From the NCBI GenBank assembly GCA_036490955.1, contig DASXCX010000295.1, positions 1 to 10,406 of the forward strand: DNA of 10,406 nt, written 5' to 3'. The position numbers and the translations under genes were made by a program. Every line of letters begins with the position of its first letter. The stretch's first letter is position 1. This document shows, one piece after another, positions 1 through 6,438 of this stretch. The notes under the pieces were generated by a model. It did no database searches. It saw only the letters and a program-made list of their open reading frames with translations, and was not told the DNA's origin. Source of the stretch: CAIKMD01 sp036490955 (GTDB lineage: Bacteria; Pseudomonadota; Alphaproteobacteria; ATCC43930; CGMCC-115725).

Positions 1-1189
1 CGGTCAGTTTCTGCTTCATCCCCTGGGCGTCACGGATCAAGAAAGGCGGCTCCTTGCCTTCCGCCATCTCTTCCATTGCACTCAGCAGGCAGCGACGCGC
101 GCCGACGACGGCGCGATCGCCATGGCCAAGATGCTCTTTCGAGCGGTCGAAGATCGGGCCCATCGCCTCGGTCGCCCAATTATCATGCAGCCCGAAGGAA
201 TGGCCGAGACCGGCGTACCAGCCGTCTTTCATCTCCTTGCGGTCCTGCAGCCAGCGATTTTCCTGGTTACGCACCGGCAGCTTGTCGGGATGGCGCGGAT
301 CCCATTGCATCACCGCCTGATGGATCTCGGCAGGAAGGTCGATCTCTTTCTCGCGCTTGAAGATGAGCTGATACTTGAAATGATGCTCGTCGTCGATCGG
401 CACGTGCCAGAGCGCCATATAGCCGTCACCGTCGCTGCTGCCGGCGACGACCGCGACATTCGGGCAGACGAAATTCGAGATGCGCAGATAGGCCTCGTTC
501 CTGAGATCGCGCATCGCATAGATGCGCACGCCGTAATCGGTGCGCTCGATCTCCATGCGCGGCGTACCGAAGCGGAAGAATTCGTAGATCGGGCCGGCAT
601 TGCCTTCGCGCATGTTCTTGCGCGCGCCGGGCAAAGCGAGATGGAGATAGCTTAGGTGGTAGGGATCGATATCGCCTTCGAGACCTTGCAACCAGTTGCA
701 CCGCTCGCGCGAGCGCACGACGAAGCGATGACTGTCGGGCACTTGCAGGCATTCCCATTCCGGGAAAGCCGGCGGCTCGCCCTCGCCGAGATAGGCGAAG
801 ACCATGCCGCCGCGCACCTCGACAGGATAGGACCTCTGCTTGATCATGCGGCAGAAATCCTTGCCCGGCGGCTCGGCCGGCTGCTGCAGGCACTGGCCGT
901 TCACGTCGAACACCCAGCCGTGATAGATGCAGCGCAACCCGCCGTCTTCGAGGCGGCCATAAGAGAGATCAGCGCCGCGATGGGGGCAGTGGAGATCGAG
1001 CAGGCCGACGCGGTTCTTCTCGTCCTTGAAGAGTACGAATTTCTGATGCAGCGCGGCGATCTCGAGCGGCGCGTCGTCGGGAATGTCGGAGAGCATTGCG
1101 ACCGGCTGCCAGTAGCGGCGGAACAGCTTGCCGAGCGGCGTATCCGGTCCGGCGCGCGTCACCAGCTCGTTTTGCTCTTTGGTCAGCAT
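1..1189 (-). CDS. Rieske non-heme iron oxygenase, alpha subunit (phthalate dioxygenase-like), 3' end cut off
   Basis: The first 396 codons of an oxygenase alpha subunit are present; the C-terminus lies beyond the left edge. The Rieske [2Fe-2S] ligands are visible as C68-x-H70 and C87-x-x-H90 (LHCPHRG and CIYHGW). The catalytic domain has the mononuclear-iron motif D175-x-x-H178-x4-H183 (GDIDPYHLSYLH), and D336 in LHDNWATEAMGP is the likely third ligand. The stretch NQENRWLQDRKEMK (308-321) and MGPIFDRSKEHLG (343-355) resemble the phthalate 4,5-dioxygenase/phenoxybenzoate dioxygenase subfamily, whose members are usually about 430 residues, so some 40 residues are missing. Members hydroxylate or O-demethylate aromatic substrates in the cytoplasm with electrons from a separate reductase, which is not seen here. 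The start follows a clear AAGGAG seven bases upstream. It is the last visible gene of the operon, 115 nt after the RraA-like gene. The substrate is unknown. Histidine replaces the more usual acidic or Gln residue before D336. Confidence 0.92.
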   Translation of the reverse strand, partial: MLTKEQNELVTRAGPDTPLGKLFRRYWQPVAMLSDIPDDAPLEIAALHQKFVLFKDEKNRVGLLDLHCPHRGADLSYGRLEDGGLRCIYHGWVFDVNGQCLQQPAEPPGKDFCRMIKQRSYPVEVRGGMVFAYLGEGEPPAFPEWECLQVPDSHRFVVRSRERCNWLQGLEGDIDPYHLSYLHLALPGARKNMREGNAGPIYEFFRFGTPRMEIERTDYGVRIYAMRDLRNEAYLRISNFVCPNVAVVAGSSDGDGYMALWHVPIDDEHHFKYQLIFKREKEIDLPAEIHQAVMQWDPRHPDKLPVRNQENRWLQDRKEMKDGWYAGLGHSFGLHDNWATEAMGPIFDRSKEHLGHGDRAVVGARRCLLSAMEEMAEGKEPPFLIRDAQGMKQKLT

Positions 1190-1196
1190 TTCCCCG

Positions 1197-1202
1197 CTCC
1201 TT
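1197..1202 (-). promoter_or_regulatory. Ribosome-binding site of the Rieske oxygenase gene
   Basis: On the minus strand AAGGAG is followed by seven bases and then the ATG at 1189-1187. It is the best Shine-Dalgarno match in the window and fixes the oxygenase start. It lies directly 3' of one arm of an inverted repeat (1203-1210). Confidence 0.7.
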
Positions 1203-1299
1203 GGCTTTCAACCGTCGGCCATAGCTCTCGGCTGCCATACAGTTTACCGTCTCCGCTACCTGACGAAAAGCGAATGGGCACAGCGGATAGCTGAAAGCC
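1203..1299 (-). promoter_or_regulatory. Nested inverted repeats in the leader before the Rieske gene
   Basis: In the 115-nt gap between the RraA-like stop and the Rieske start, the transcript would carry GGCUUUCA (1299-1292) and its perfect complement UGAAAGCC (1210-1203). Nested inside are UCCGCU (1287-1282) and its perfect complement AGCGGA (1257-1252). The outer downstream arm abuts the AAGGAG ribosome-binding site. This could be a leader structure, an attenuator or chance; the arms are short and the outer loop is long. No convincing promoter was found in the gap. Confidence 0.3.
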
Positions 1300-1304
1300 G
1301 GCAC

Positions 1305-1958
1305 CTACCCTTTCAGCATCTGCTCGTAATCGGCGCCCATGACCTGGCTCATCGGGTTGCCTTCGCGCGCCGCCTTGGCCATCAACCCCTCGCGCGCGGC
1401 GATCTTCTCGGCCTCGCCGACGACCTTCTCGAGCTGTGCCGCCGGGATGAAGGTGACGGCGCTGCCATCCGCCAACACATAATCGCCATCCGCCACCGTC
1501 ACCTCGCCGACCGTGACCGGTTGGCCGGTCGCGACCTCGATGATGCGACCGCGCGCCGTCCGCGCCGTGACCGAGCGGGCATAAACCGGGAAGCCGAGCT
1601 CCGTCGCCTCGTCGATATCGCGCGCCGGGCCCTCGACGATGACACCGGACACACCTTTCGTCTTGGCGCCGATCGAGAGGATGCCGCCCCAGCCGGCCGC
1701 ATCGATGCCGCTCTTCTGCTCGACGACGATGACATCGCCGGCGTCCGAGGCTTCGATTGCGGTGGTGCAAAGGTGGTGCTTTGCGGTGCGGCCGTTGGCG
1801 GCCTCGAGCTTCACCGTGCGAACCCGGCCGGCGATGCGTTGTCGTACCGAGCGCGGACCGATGCCGGTGACGGCACTGGGAAGGTTCAGCCGGTCGAGCG
1901 CGTCGGAGACGGCGCAGGTGTCGATACGGCGGAGACGGTCGAGAAGAGAATCACTCAT
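1305..1958 (-). CDS. RraA-like / HMG-CHA aldolase family protein
   Basis: The product is 217 residues, a normal length for the RraA-like fold (4-hydroxy-4-methyl-2-oxoglutarate / 4-carboxy-4-hydroxy-2-oxoadipate aldolases, the related RNase E regulator RraA, and proteins often mislabelled dimethylmenaquinone methyltransferase). The family core is visible: GGILSIGAKTKG at 91-102, then VSGVIVEGPARDIDE with R113 and D114 matching the conserved Arg-Asp pair that binds the oxoacid substrate and, through Asp, the divalent metal. Two small departures from the usual pattern are EG for DG at 109-110 and GSAV in place of DGV near residue 168. The aldolases split C6-C7 hydroxy-oxo-diacids to pyruvate plus a second oxoacid at the end of protocatechuate 4,5-cleavage and gallate pathways. 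The position between an importer and an oxygenase supports catabolism rather than RNase regulation. The start lies 3 nt after the small membrane protein's stop with no good Shine-Dalgarno, which suggests translational coupling. The exact substrate is unknown. Confidence 0.85.
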   Translation of the reverse strand: MSDSLLDRLRRIDTCAVSDALDRLNLPSAVTGIGPRSVRQRIAGRVRTVKLEAANGRTAKHHLCTTAIEASDAGDVIVVEQKSGIDAAGWGGILSIGAKTKGVSGVIVEGPARDIDEATELGFPVYARSVTARTARGRIIEVATGQPVTVGEVTVADGDYVLADGSAVTFIPAAQLEKVVGEAEKIAAREGLMAKAAREGNPMSQVMGADYEQMLKG

Positions 1959-1961
1959 GGC

Positions 1962-2081
1962 TTACACCGGTGCGGCTGGGCCCGTATTGGGCAGGACGAA
2001 ATGCGCAATCCACAGCGCGATAAGAAAAGCGACGATCGCCATGCCGATATAGTCGTAACGGTCGAAACGGCGCTTCGCCAT
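1962..2081 (-). CDS. 39-residue single-span membrane microprotein, unknown function
   Basis: This is a short gene sandwiched between the binding-protein gene and the RraA-like gene. Its product begins MAKRRFDRYDY, with several basic residues, then has a hydrophobic stretch at about 12-30 (IGMAIVAFLIALWIAHFVL), and ends in a short proline/alanine tail (PNTGPAAPV). The positive-inside rule suggests a cytoplasmic N-terminus and a periplasmic C-terminus. Support for it being real: TGAGG, overlapping the upstream stop codon, lies five bases before the ATG; the upstream gap is 7 nt and the downstream gap 3 nt; and it fills the space exactly. I recognise no family. It could be an accessory subunit that stabilises the permease or tethers a partner enzyme to the membrane, but that is only a guess from position. 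Confidence 0.65.
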   Translation of the reverse strand: MAKRRFDRYDYIGMAIVAFLIALWIAHFVLPNTGPAAPV

Positions 2082-2086
2082 GGCAG

Positions 2087-2091
2087 CCTCA
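2087..2091 (-). promoter_or_regulatory. Ribosome-binding site of the 39-residue membrane protein gene
   Basis: TGAGG on the minus strand overlaps the TGA stop of the binding-protein gene and lies five bases before the ATG at 2081-2079. It is the main non-coding support that this very short gene is translated. Confidence 0.5.
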
Positions 2092-3312
2092 CTGATCATC
2101 GGACACGACATCGCCGATCAGATCCCAATTCTTGCCGTTGAAAGCCTGAAACTGCATCTGATGGATCAGTCGGTAATCCGTCGGCGTCGTCGTGATCGAG
2201 ATGCCGGGCAGCATCATCGGCGGATGATACGCGGTGAGGCTCGCAGCGTGCTTCATGATGTTCTCGCGCGTGAGATCATTGCCGCAATCCTTGAGGATGG
2301 CCGCCAGCGTATCCGCGCTGTCGTAGCCTGCGGTCGCGAGCGCGGTGTCCGTCACCTCGGTATCGTATTGTTTCATCCAGGCAAGAAAATCCTTGGTCGC
2401 CTGATCGTCATTCGCCCAATGCGGGTCGTTGGCGTCCTTGATGAAGGTCGGAGTCATGGCGCCGACCGACTTGTCGAGCCCGGCCGGAGCGAGCGTGCCC
2501 TGGATCTGCGCGACGATGGACGGAATGATGATCTTCGGCTTCCACCCGGTATCATAGGCGCGTCGGATCGCTTGCGAGGTCGCTTTCGGTGTCGACAGCG
2601 AGACGAAAACCGTCGCACCCGAGCTCTGCAGCGTTGCGATCTGCGAATCAACCGTCGCATCGGAGATCTCATAAGAAACCGCCGAAGCGATATTGGCCTT
2701 GTCGCCGATCCCCTGCTTCACGCCCGCGAGGTATTCCTTACCGAGATCGTCGTTCTGATAAAGAATGGCGACTTTTGCGCTCGGCCAGCTCTGGACGACC
2801 TGTTTTCCGATGAGCACGCCCTCGGTCATCGTCGTGACCGAATTGCCGATCGTCCAGGGATGGTTCTTCGCGTCGTAGAAGGCGGAATTGCCAGTGGCGA
2901 CGAGAAGTTGCGGAATTTTCTTATCGTTGAGATAGCCCTGGATCGCGAGCTGGGTCGGCGTACCGATCGAGCCGCCCATCAGCAGGACCCCATCCTGCTC
3001 GACCAGCTTCCGAGTCACCTCGACAGCTTTCGCCGGCGAATAAGTATCGTCCTGAGCGAGATACGTGATCTTACGGCCGTTGATCCCACCCTTCGCATTG
3101 ACCATCGCGAAATAGGCGCCGACCGATTTGACCAGCTGGCCGGCGACCGAGGCCGGACCGCTGAACGGACCCGAGCCGCCGATCTTGATCTCGGTGTCGC
3201 TGGCGCCGGTATCGTATTTCTTTTGCGCCAGCGCCGGCCCCGCCGCGACGACAAGCGCCGTCGCGACAGCAAATCCGACAACCCATCCCCTGCTACGCAT
3301 CGCGCTGCCCAT
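2089..3312 (-). CDS. Periplasmic substrate-binding protein of a branched-chain amino acid-type ABC importer (LivJ-like)
   Basis: Started at 3312 the product is 407 residues. It has a classic signal peptide: MGSAMRSRGW, a hydrophobic core to about residue 24, and AGPALA with likely cleavage after A29. The mature part opens QKKYDTGASDTEIKIGGSGP, the typical beginning of type I periplasmic binding proteins of the HAAT family (Peripla_BP_6). The remainder follows the two-lobed pattern, with GKVTYLAQDD-like, YQNDDLGKEYLAGV and GYDSADTLAAIL segments. It would capture the ligand in the periplasm and deliver it to the LivH/LivM-type permeases encoded upstream. Relatives bind amino acids, but many bind aromatic acids, amides or urea, so the ligand is open. 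The gene begins 13 nt after the MetE-like stop. A second in-frame ATG at 3300 would give 403 residues and also keeps the signal peptide; ribosome-binding signals do not clearly separate the two. A longer frame upstream to 3447 runs into the previous gene and is not used. Confidence 0.9.
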   Translation of the reverse strand: MGSAMRSRGWVVGFAVATALVVAAGPALAQKKYDTGASDTEIKIGGSGPFSGPASVAGQLVKSVGAYFAMVNAKGGINGRKITYLAQDDTYSPAKAVEVTRKLVEQDGVLLMGGSIGTPTQLAIQGYLNDKKIPQLLVATGNSAFYDAKNHPWTIGNSVTTMTEGVLIGKQVVQSWPSAKVAILYQNDDLGKEYLAGVKQGIGDKANIASAVSYEISDATVDSQIATLQSSGATVFVSLSTPKATSQAIRRAYDTGWKPKIIIPSIVAQIQGTLAPAGLDKSVGAMTPTFIKDANDPHWANDDQATKDFLAWMKQYDTEVTDTALATAGYDSADTLAAILKDCGNDLTRENIMKHAASLTAYHPPMMLPGISITTTPTDYRLIHQMQFQAFNGKNWDLIGDVVSDDQ

Positions 3313-3325
3313 CCCCCGTTTCTCG

Positions 3326-4486
3326 TTAGCTCCACAATTGCTTGCTGGCGATACGCGCACCTTCGACCATCGACTTGAACTTGCCCCAGCATATCGAGCC
3401 GTCGCCAACGCGCGAGCCGACGCCGCAATCCGAGCCGGCCATGACATTCTCGCGACCGACGAGCTTGGCGTAGCGGACCAAACGCTCGGCGATGAGCTCG
3501 GGGTGCTCGATGAGATCGGTGCAGTGCCCGATGACGCCGGGGATCAGCACCGCATCTTGCGGGAATTTCACATTCTCGAAGACGCGCCATTCATGCTCAT
3601 GCGCTGGGTTCGACGCCTCGATCGAATAGGAGCTCGCCTTGACCGAAAGGATGATGTCGATGATGTGCTTCAGCCCAATATCATGCTTGTGCGGACCATG
3701 CGCACTGCCCCAACAGACATGCAGGCGAATCTTCTCGCGCGGAATGTCGCGCAGCGCATGGTTCAACGCCTCGACGCGCAGCGCGGCATATTTGCGGTAG
3801 TCCTCGACCGACATATTCGGATACATCTGCCAGCCATCGGGCAGATCGGGATTATCGAGCTGCAGCAGGAAGCCTGCATCCGTGATCGCCTTGTATTCGG
3901 TGTGCAGAGCATCGGCGATCGCGAAGAGAAATTCCTCTTGCGACTTGTAGTGATCGTTATTCAACCAATGCTCGATCGTGCCGGGTGTGATCGACGGCAG
4001 GAAAGCCTCCGGCACCGAGACGTTTTTTACCGCGGCAGCGAAGTTGTCGATGTCCGCCTTCAGCGCATCCGTGCCGGTGTATTCGATCTTGCCGCTGCAG
4101 AAGATGCGGCGGTTGGGGTGGCTGTCGGAGAAAGTGCCGAGGCCTTTGGCGAAATATCCCGGGAACTCGATCTCGTCGCGGCCGCTGATGTTGAGGCGCG
4201 GCGGGCCCTTACCCGGCTCGACGTCGCGCGTCGTGATACCGGAGAGACGCTCGCGAATATAGAAGGTGAAATTCGCCTTGCTGATCTCGCCGTCATTGAT
4301 GCTGTCGATACCGAGTTCCGCTTGTTGGCGAACGACATCGGCGACGACGCCCTTCACCTTGCCGGCAAGGACATTGGCATCGACCGGCGCGCCAGCGGCA
4401 CGCGCATAGAGCAGCTTGCTCACCTCTTCGGGACGCGGCAGCGTACCCGCGTGCGTCACCATGATTCGCTTTTCACTTTTAATCAT
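3326..4486 (-). CDS. MetE C-terminal domain-like zinc methyltransferase family protein
   Basis: The product is 386 residues and corresponds to the catalytic C-terminal barrel of cobalamin-independent methionine synthase, without the N-terminal half of full MetE (about 750 residues). The zinc-binding set is complete: H256 and C258 in LHVCWGS, E290 in SIEASNP, and C354 in GSDCG. Other family landmarks are THAGTLPRP at 11-19, GIDSINDGE at 59-67 and LLQLDNPDL at 207-215. Stand-alone members include folate-independent methionine synthases of the Mes type and epoxyalkane:coenzyme M transferases; all activate a thiol on zinc for alkyl transfer. Here the gene sits between permease and binding-protein genes of an importer, with oxygenase and aldolase genes downstream. 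That points to methyl or alkyl transfer from, or thiol chemistry on, the imported compound rather than housekeeping methionine synthesis (inference). It overlaps the livM stop by four bases (ATGA) and has a strong GGAGGAG inside the livM end. The usual DUF1852 (MesX) partner of MesD is not adjacent. Confidence 0.87.
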   Translation of the reverse strand: MIKSEKRIMVTHAGTLPRPEEVSKLLYARAAGAPVDANVLAGKVKGVVADVVRQQAELGIDSINDGEISKANFTFYIRERLSGITTRDVEPGKGPPRLNISGRDEIEFPGYFAKGLGTFSDSHPNRRIFCSGKIEYTGTDALKADIDNFAAAVKNVSVPEAFLPSITPGTIEHWLNNDHYKSQEEFLFAIADALHTEYKAITDAGFLLQLDNPDLPDGWQMYPNMSVEDYRKYAALRVEALNHALRDIPREKIRLHVCWGSAHGPHKHDIGLKHIIDIILSVKASSYSIEASNPAHEHEWRVFENVKFPQDAVLIPGVIGHCTDLIEHPELIAERLVRYAKLVGRENVMAGSDCGVGSRVGDGSICWGKFKSMVEGARIASKQLWS

Positions 4487-5502
4487 CGTACTCCTCCCCC
4501 ATTCCGCTCTTTGCTATGCGACGCGATTCGCGCCGTTATTGCCGAAGCCACACCGTGAATGCCGTCGGGCATCACGAACACACAGGCGATCAGGCAGCTT
4601 CCATAAAGCGCCCAAGGCACTGCCTTCGAAATCTCGCTGGCGTAGTCCGGCACCAGCCCGATGAAGACCGCGCCGTAGATCGCGCCGCTCACCGTGCCTG
4701 CCCCGCCGATCACGATACCGACCATCAGGCTGATCGAGAGCATGAAGGTGAAACTGTCCGGCGCGACGTATTGCGCGGCGTAGGCGCCAAGCGCGCCCGC
4801 CACTCCTGTATACATCGCGCTGACGCCGAATGTCTTGGTCTTAAGCAGCGAATTGTCGATGCCCATGGCCGCCGCCGCCGTTGGTTGATCGCGCACCGCC
4901 ATCATGGCATCGCCCACCTTGCCCATGACAAGGTTGCGGCCGATAGCGAACATGCCCACGGCGACGAGCAGCGCTAAATAATAGAGAAACCGGTCCTGAT
5001 CGATCGGCAGGCCAAAAGGCACCGCCGGCTTGGCGATCGACATGCCGAGCGTGCCTTTAGTCCACGGCTCGATCAGCTTGTATTTAAGGAGTTGCGGCAT
5101 CGCGACGGCGAGCGCGAATGTCGCCAGCGCGAGATACGCGCCGCCGAGCCGCAGCGCCGGGAGACCGAAGAGGAAACCAATGACAAAACTCACCATGGCG
5201 GCGCAAGGCAGCGCGACCCAATAGGGTAAACCGAGCTCGGCCGTCACGATCGCGACCGTATAGGCGCCGACGGCATAGAAAGCGCTGTGGCCGATCGATA
5301 TCTGTCCGTTATAGCCGGTGAGGATATTGAGCCCGAGCAGCGCAATCGCATCGATGACCATGGTCGTGATCTGAAAGATCCGATAGCTGCCAAAGAGCAT
5401 CGGGGCGAAGAGCAGGACGAGAAGCAAAACACCGATCGCAAGCCGGCCGAAGCGACGCGAGGCCGCATCGCGCGATCCGGGCCGTGCGAGTGTCACCGCC
5501 AT
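4483..5502 (-). CDS. livM: LivM-type branched-chain amino acid ABC transporter permease
   Basis: This is a 339-residue inner-membrane permease of normal LivM length. A cytoplasmic, Arg-rich N-terminus is followed by about eight to ten hydrophobic spans. The LivM signature GYNGQISIGHSAFYAVGAY lies at 63-81. The cytoplasmic coupling-loop region GDAMMAVRDQPTAAAAMGI at 197-215 contacts the ATPase in this family, and IGGAGTVSGAIYGAVFIG at 265-282 is also typical. It would pair with the LivH-type permease to form the channel for the ligand delivered by the periplasmic binding protein two genes downstream. Unlike many LivM proteins it carries no fused ATPase domain. Its ATG follows the livH stop after two bases (TAACGATG), so translation is probably coupled. 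Its 3' end overlaps the MetE-like gene by four bases. Confidence 0.93.
   Translation of the reverse strand: MAVTLARPGSRDAASRRFGRLAIGVLLLVLLFAPMLFGSYRIFQITTMVIDAIALLGLNILTGYNGQISIGHSAFYAVGAYTVAIVTAELGLPYWVALPCAAMVSFVIGFLFGLPALRLGGAYLALATFALAVAMPQLLKYKLIEPWTKGTLGMSIAKPAVPFGLPIDQDRFLYYLALLVAVGMFAIGRNLVMGKVGDAMMAVRDQPTAAAAMGIDNSLLKTKTFGVSAMYTGVAGALGAYAAQYVAPDSFTFMLSISLMVGIVIGGAGTVSGAIYGAVFIGLVPDYASEISKAVPWALYGSCLIACVFVMPDGIHGVASAITARIASHSKERNGGGVR
4491..4497 (-). promoter_or_regulatory. Ribosome-binding site of the MetE-like gene, inside the livM 3' end
   Basis: GGAGGAG on the minus strand lies four bases before the ATG at 4486-4484. It is read within the last codons of livM (Gly-Gly-Val-Arg). 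Together with the ATGA overlap it fixes the MetE-like start and ties its translation to livM. Confidence 0.65.
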
Positions 5503-5504
5503 CG

Positions 5505-6377
5505 TTACACCCGCGCAAGCTTGCGTTGGCCGAAGAGGCCTTCGGGTTTCACGACCAGCGTGCCGACGATCAGCACGAGCGCGACGCTCATCCGCATCTC
5601 GGTGCCGATGACGTAAACGCCGAGTAGATTTTCGAGGATCGCGACGATGTACCCGCCGGCGACGGCGCCCCAGGGATTGTCGATGCCGCCGAGCAGCGCG
5701 CCGGCAAAACCGTAGACCAGCACGCTTGCCATCATGTTCGGCTCGAGGAACACGGTCGGCGCTACCATCATGCCGGCGATCGCGCCGGTCGCCGCCGCCA
5801 TGCCCCAGCCCAACGCCGACATACGATCGACGCTGATGCCGACGAGCCGGCTAGAGACCGGATTTTCGGTGCTGCCGCGCATTGCCAGCCCGGCGCGCGT
5901 CAGCTGGAAGAAGCCGAATAGCGCGAGCATCAGCACGAAGGTGACCAGCATCGCGCCAAGATCGTGCGGCGTCTCATAGGGATTTTGCAGGAAGGTAAAG
6001 CTCTCGAACGGCGATTCGAAAGGCCGGGTATCGTAGCCCCAGATCCAGCCGGCGACACTGTTGCAGATCATGAAAAGGCCGAGGAACACCGTGACGAGCA
6101 GCATCTCGCGCCGTCCCGCCATCGGCCGAATCAGCACACGCTCCACCGCAACACCACCGACGAACGAGACGGCCAAAGTCAGGCAGAACGCCGCCCAGTA
6201 AGGAACGCCGCGATCGAGCAAGGACCAGGCGATGAAGGTCGAGAACATCGCCATCTCGCCCTGCGCGAAATTCACGTGGCCGGTCGAGCGATAAATCATC
6301 ACCAGCGCGAGGGCGAGACTCGCATAGATGCCGCCACTCGAAACGCCGGTTGCGAGTTGATGTAAGAGTCCTTGCAT
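5505..6377 (-). CDS. livH: LivH-type branched-chain amino acid ABC transporter permease
   Basis: The product is 290 residues, the normal length for LivH, with about eight hydrophobic spans. Characteristic stretches are GGIYASLALALVMIYRSTG at 15-33, HVNFAQGEMAMF at 34-45, the cytoplasmic coupling loop around GSTENPVSSRLVGISVDRM (168-186), and GALLGGIDNPWGAVAGGYI at 226-244. It is one half of the transmembrane channel, with LivM as the other. The chosen start (MQGLLHQLATGVSSGGIY) matches how LivH proteins begin. The frame stays open upstream to 6647, but that part runs into the aldo/keto reductase gene and is arginine-rich, not membrane-like. No strong Shine-Dalgarno precedes the start. The gene lies 61 nt after the aldo/keto reductase stop, so it may be co-transcribed with it or have its own promoter in the gap. 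Confidence 0.93.
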   Translation of the reverse strand: MQGLLHQLATGVSSGGIYASLALALVMIYRSTGHVNFAQGEMAMFSTFIAWSLLDRGVPYWAAFCLTLAVSFVGGVAVERVLIRPMAGRREMLLVTVFLGLFMICNSVAGWIWGYDTRPFESPFESFTFLQNPYETPHDLGAMLVTFVLMLALFGFFQLTRAGLAMRGSTENPVSSRLVGISVDRMSALGWGMAAATGAIAGMMVAPTVFLEPNMMASVLVYGFAGALLGGIDNPWGAVAGGYIVAILENLLGVYVIGTEMRMSVALVLIVGTLVVKPEGLFGQRKLARV

Positions 6378-6404
6378 TGCGACGAAAAACCCAAGCCCCG
6401 AGCA

Positions 6405-6426
6405 GATATAGCGGCGCGATTGCCGC
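6405..6426 (-). promoter_or_regulatory. Short GC stem-loop and possible -10-like element before livH
   Basis: In the 61-nt gap between the aldo/keto reductase and livH, GCGGC (6426-6422 on the minus strand) and GCCGC (6415-6411) can form a 5-bp stem with a 6-base loop. TATATC (6410-6405) follows directly. The stem is too short, and the following bases too mixed, for a convincing terminator. TATATC matches the -10 consensus at four of six positions, but no good -35 lies 17 bases upstream. It is noted as the only candidate signal that could start or modulate transcription of the transporter operon. Confidence 0.2.
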
Positions 6427-6438
6427 GGCGAAAGTTGT

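Noticed and set aside
3313..3447. 45-residue N-terminal extension of the binding protein
   Set aside because: It overlaps the end of the MetE-like gene and would bury the signal peptide inside the protein.
3128..4558. Long open frame (476 codons) on the plus strand opposite the MetE-like and binding-protein genes
   Set aside because: It is antisense to two well-supported genes, has an Arg/Asp-rich composition with no recognisable domain, and is explained by the GC-biased third positions of the real genes. The same applies to plus-strand frames at 2080-3378 and 1128-2141.
6378..6438. Rho-independent terminator between the aldo/keto reductase and livH genes
   Set aside because: Only a 5-bp stem is present and it is followed by TATATCTG rather than a T-run.
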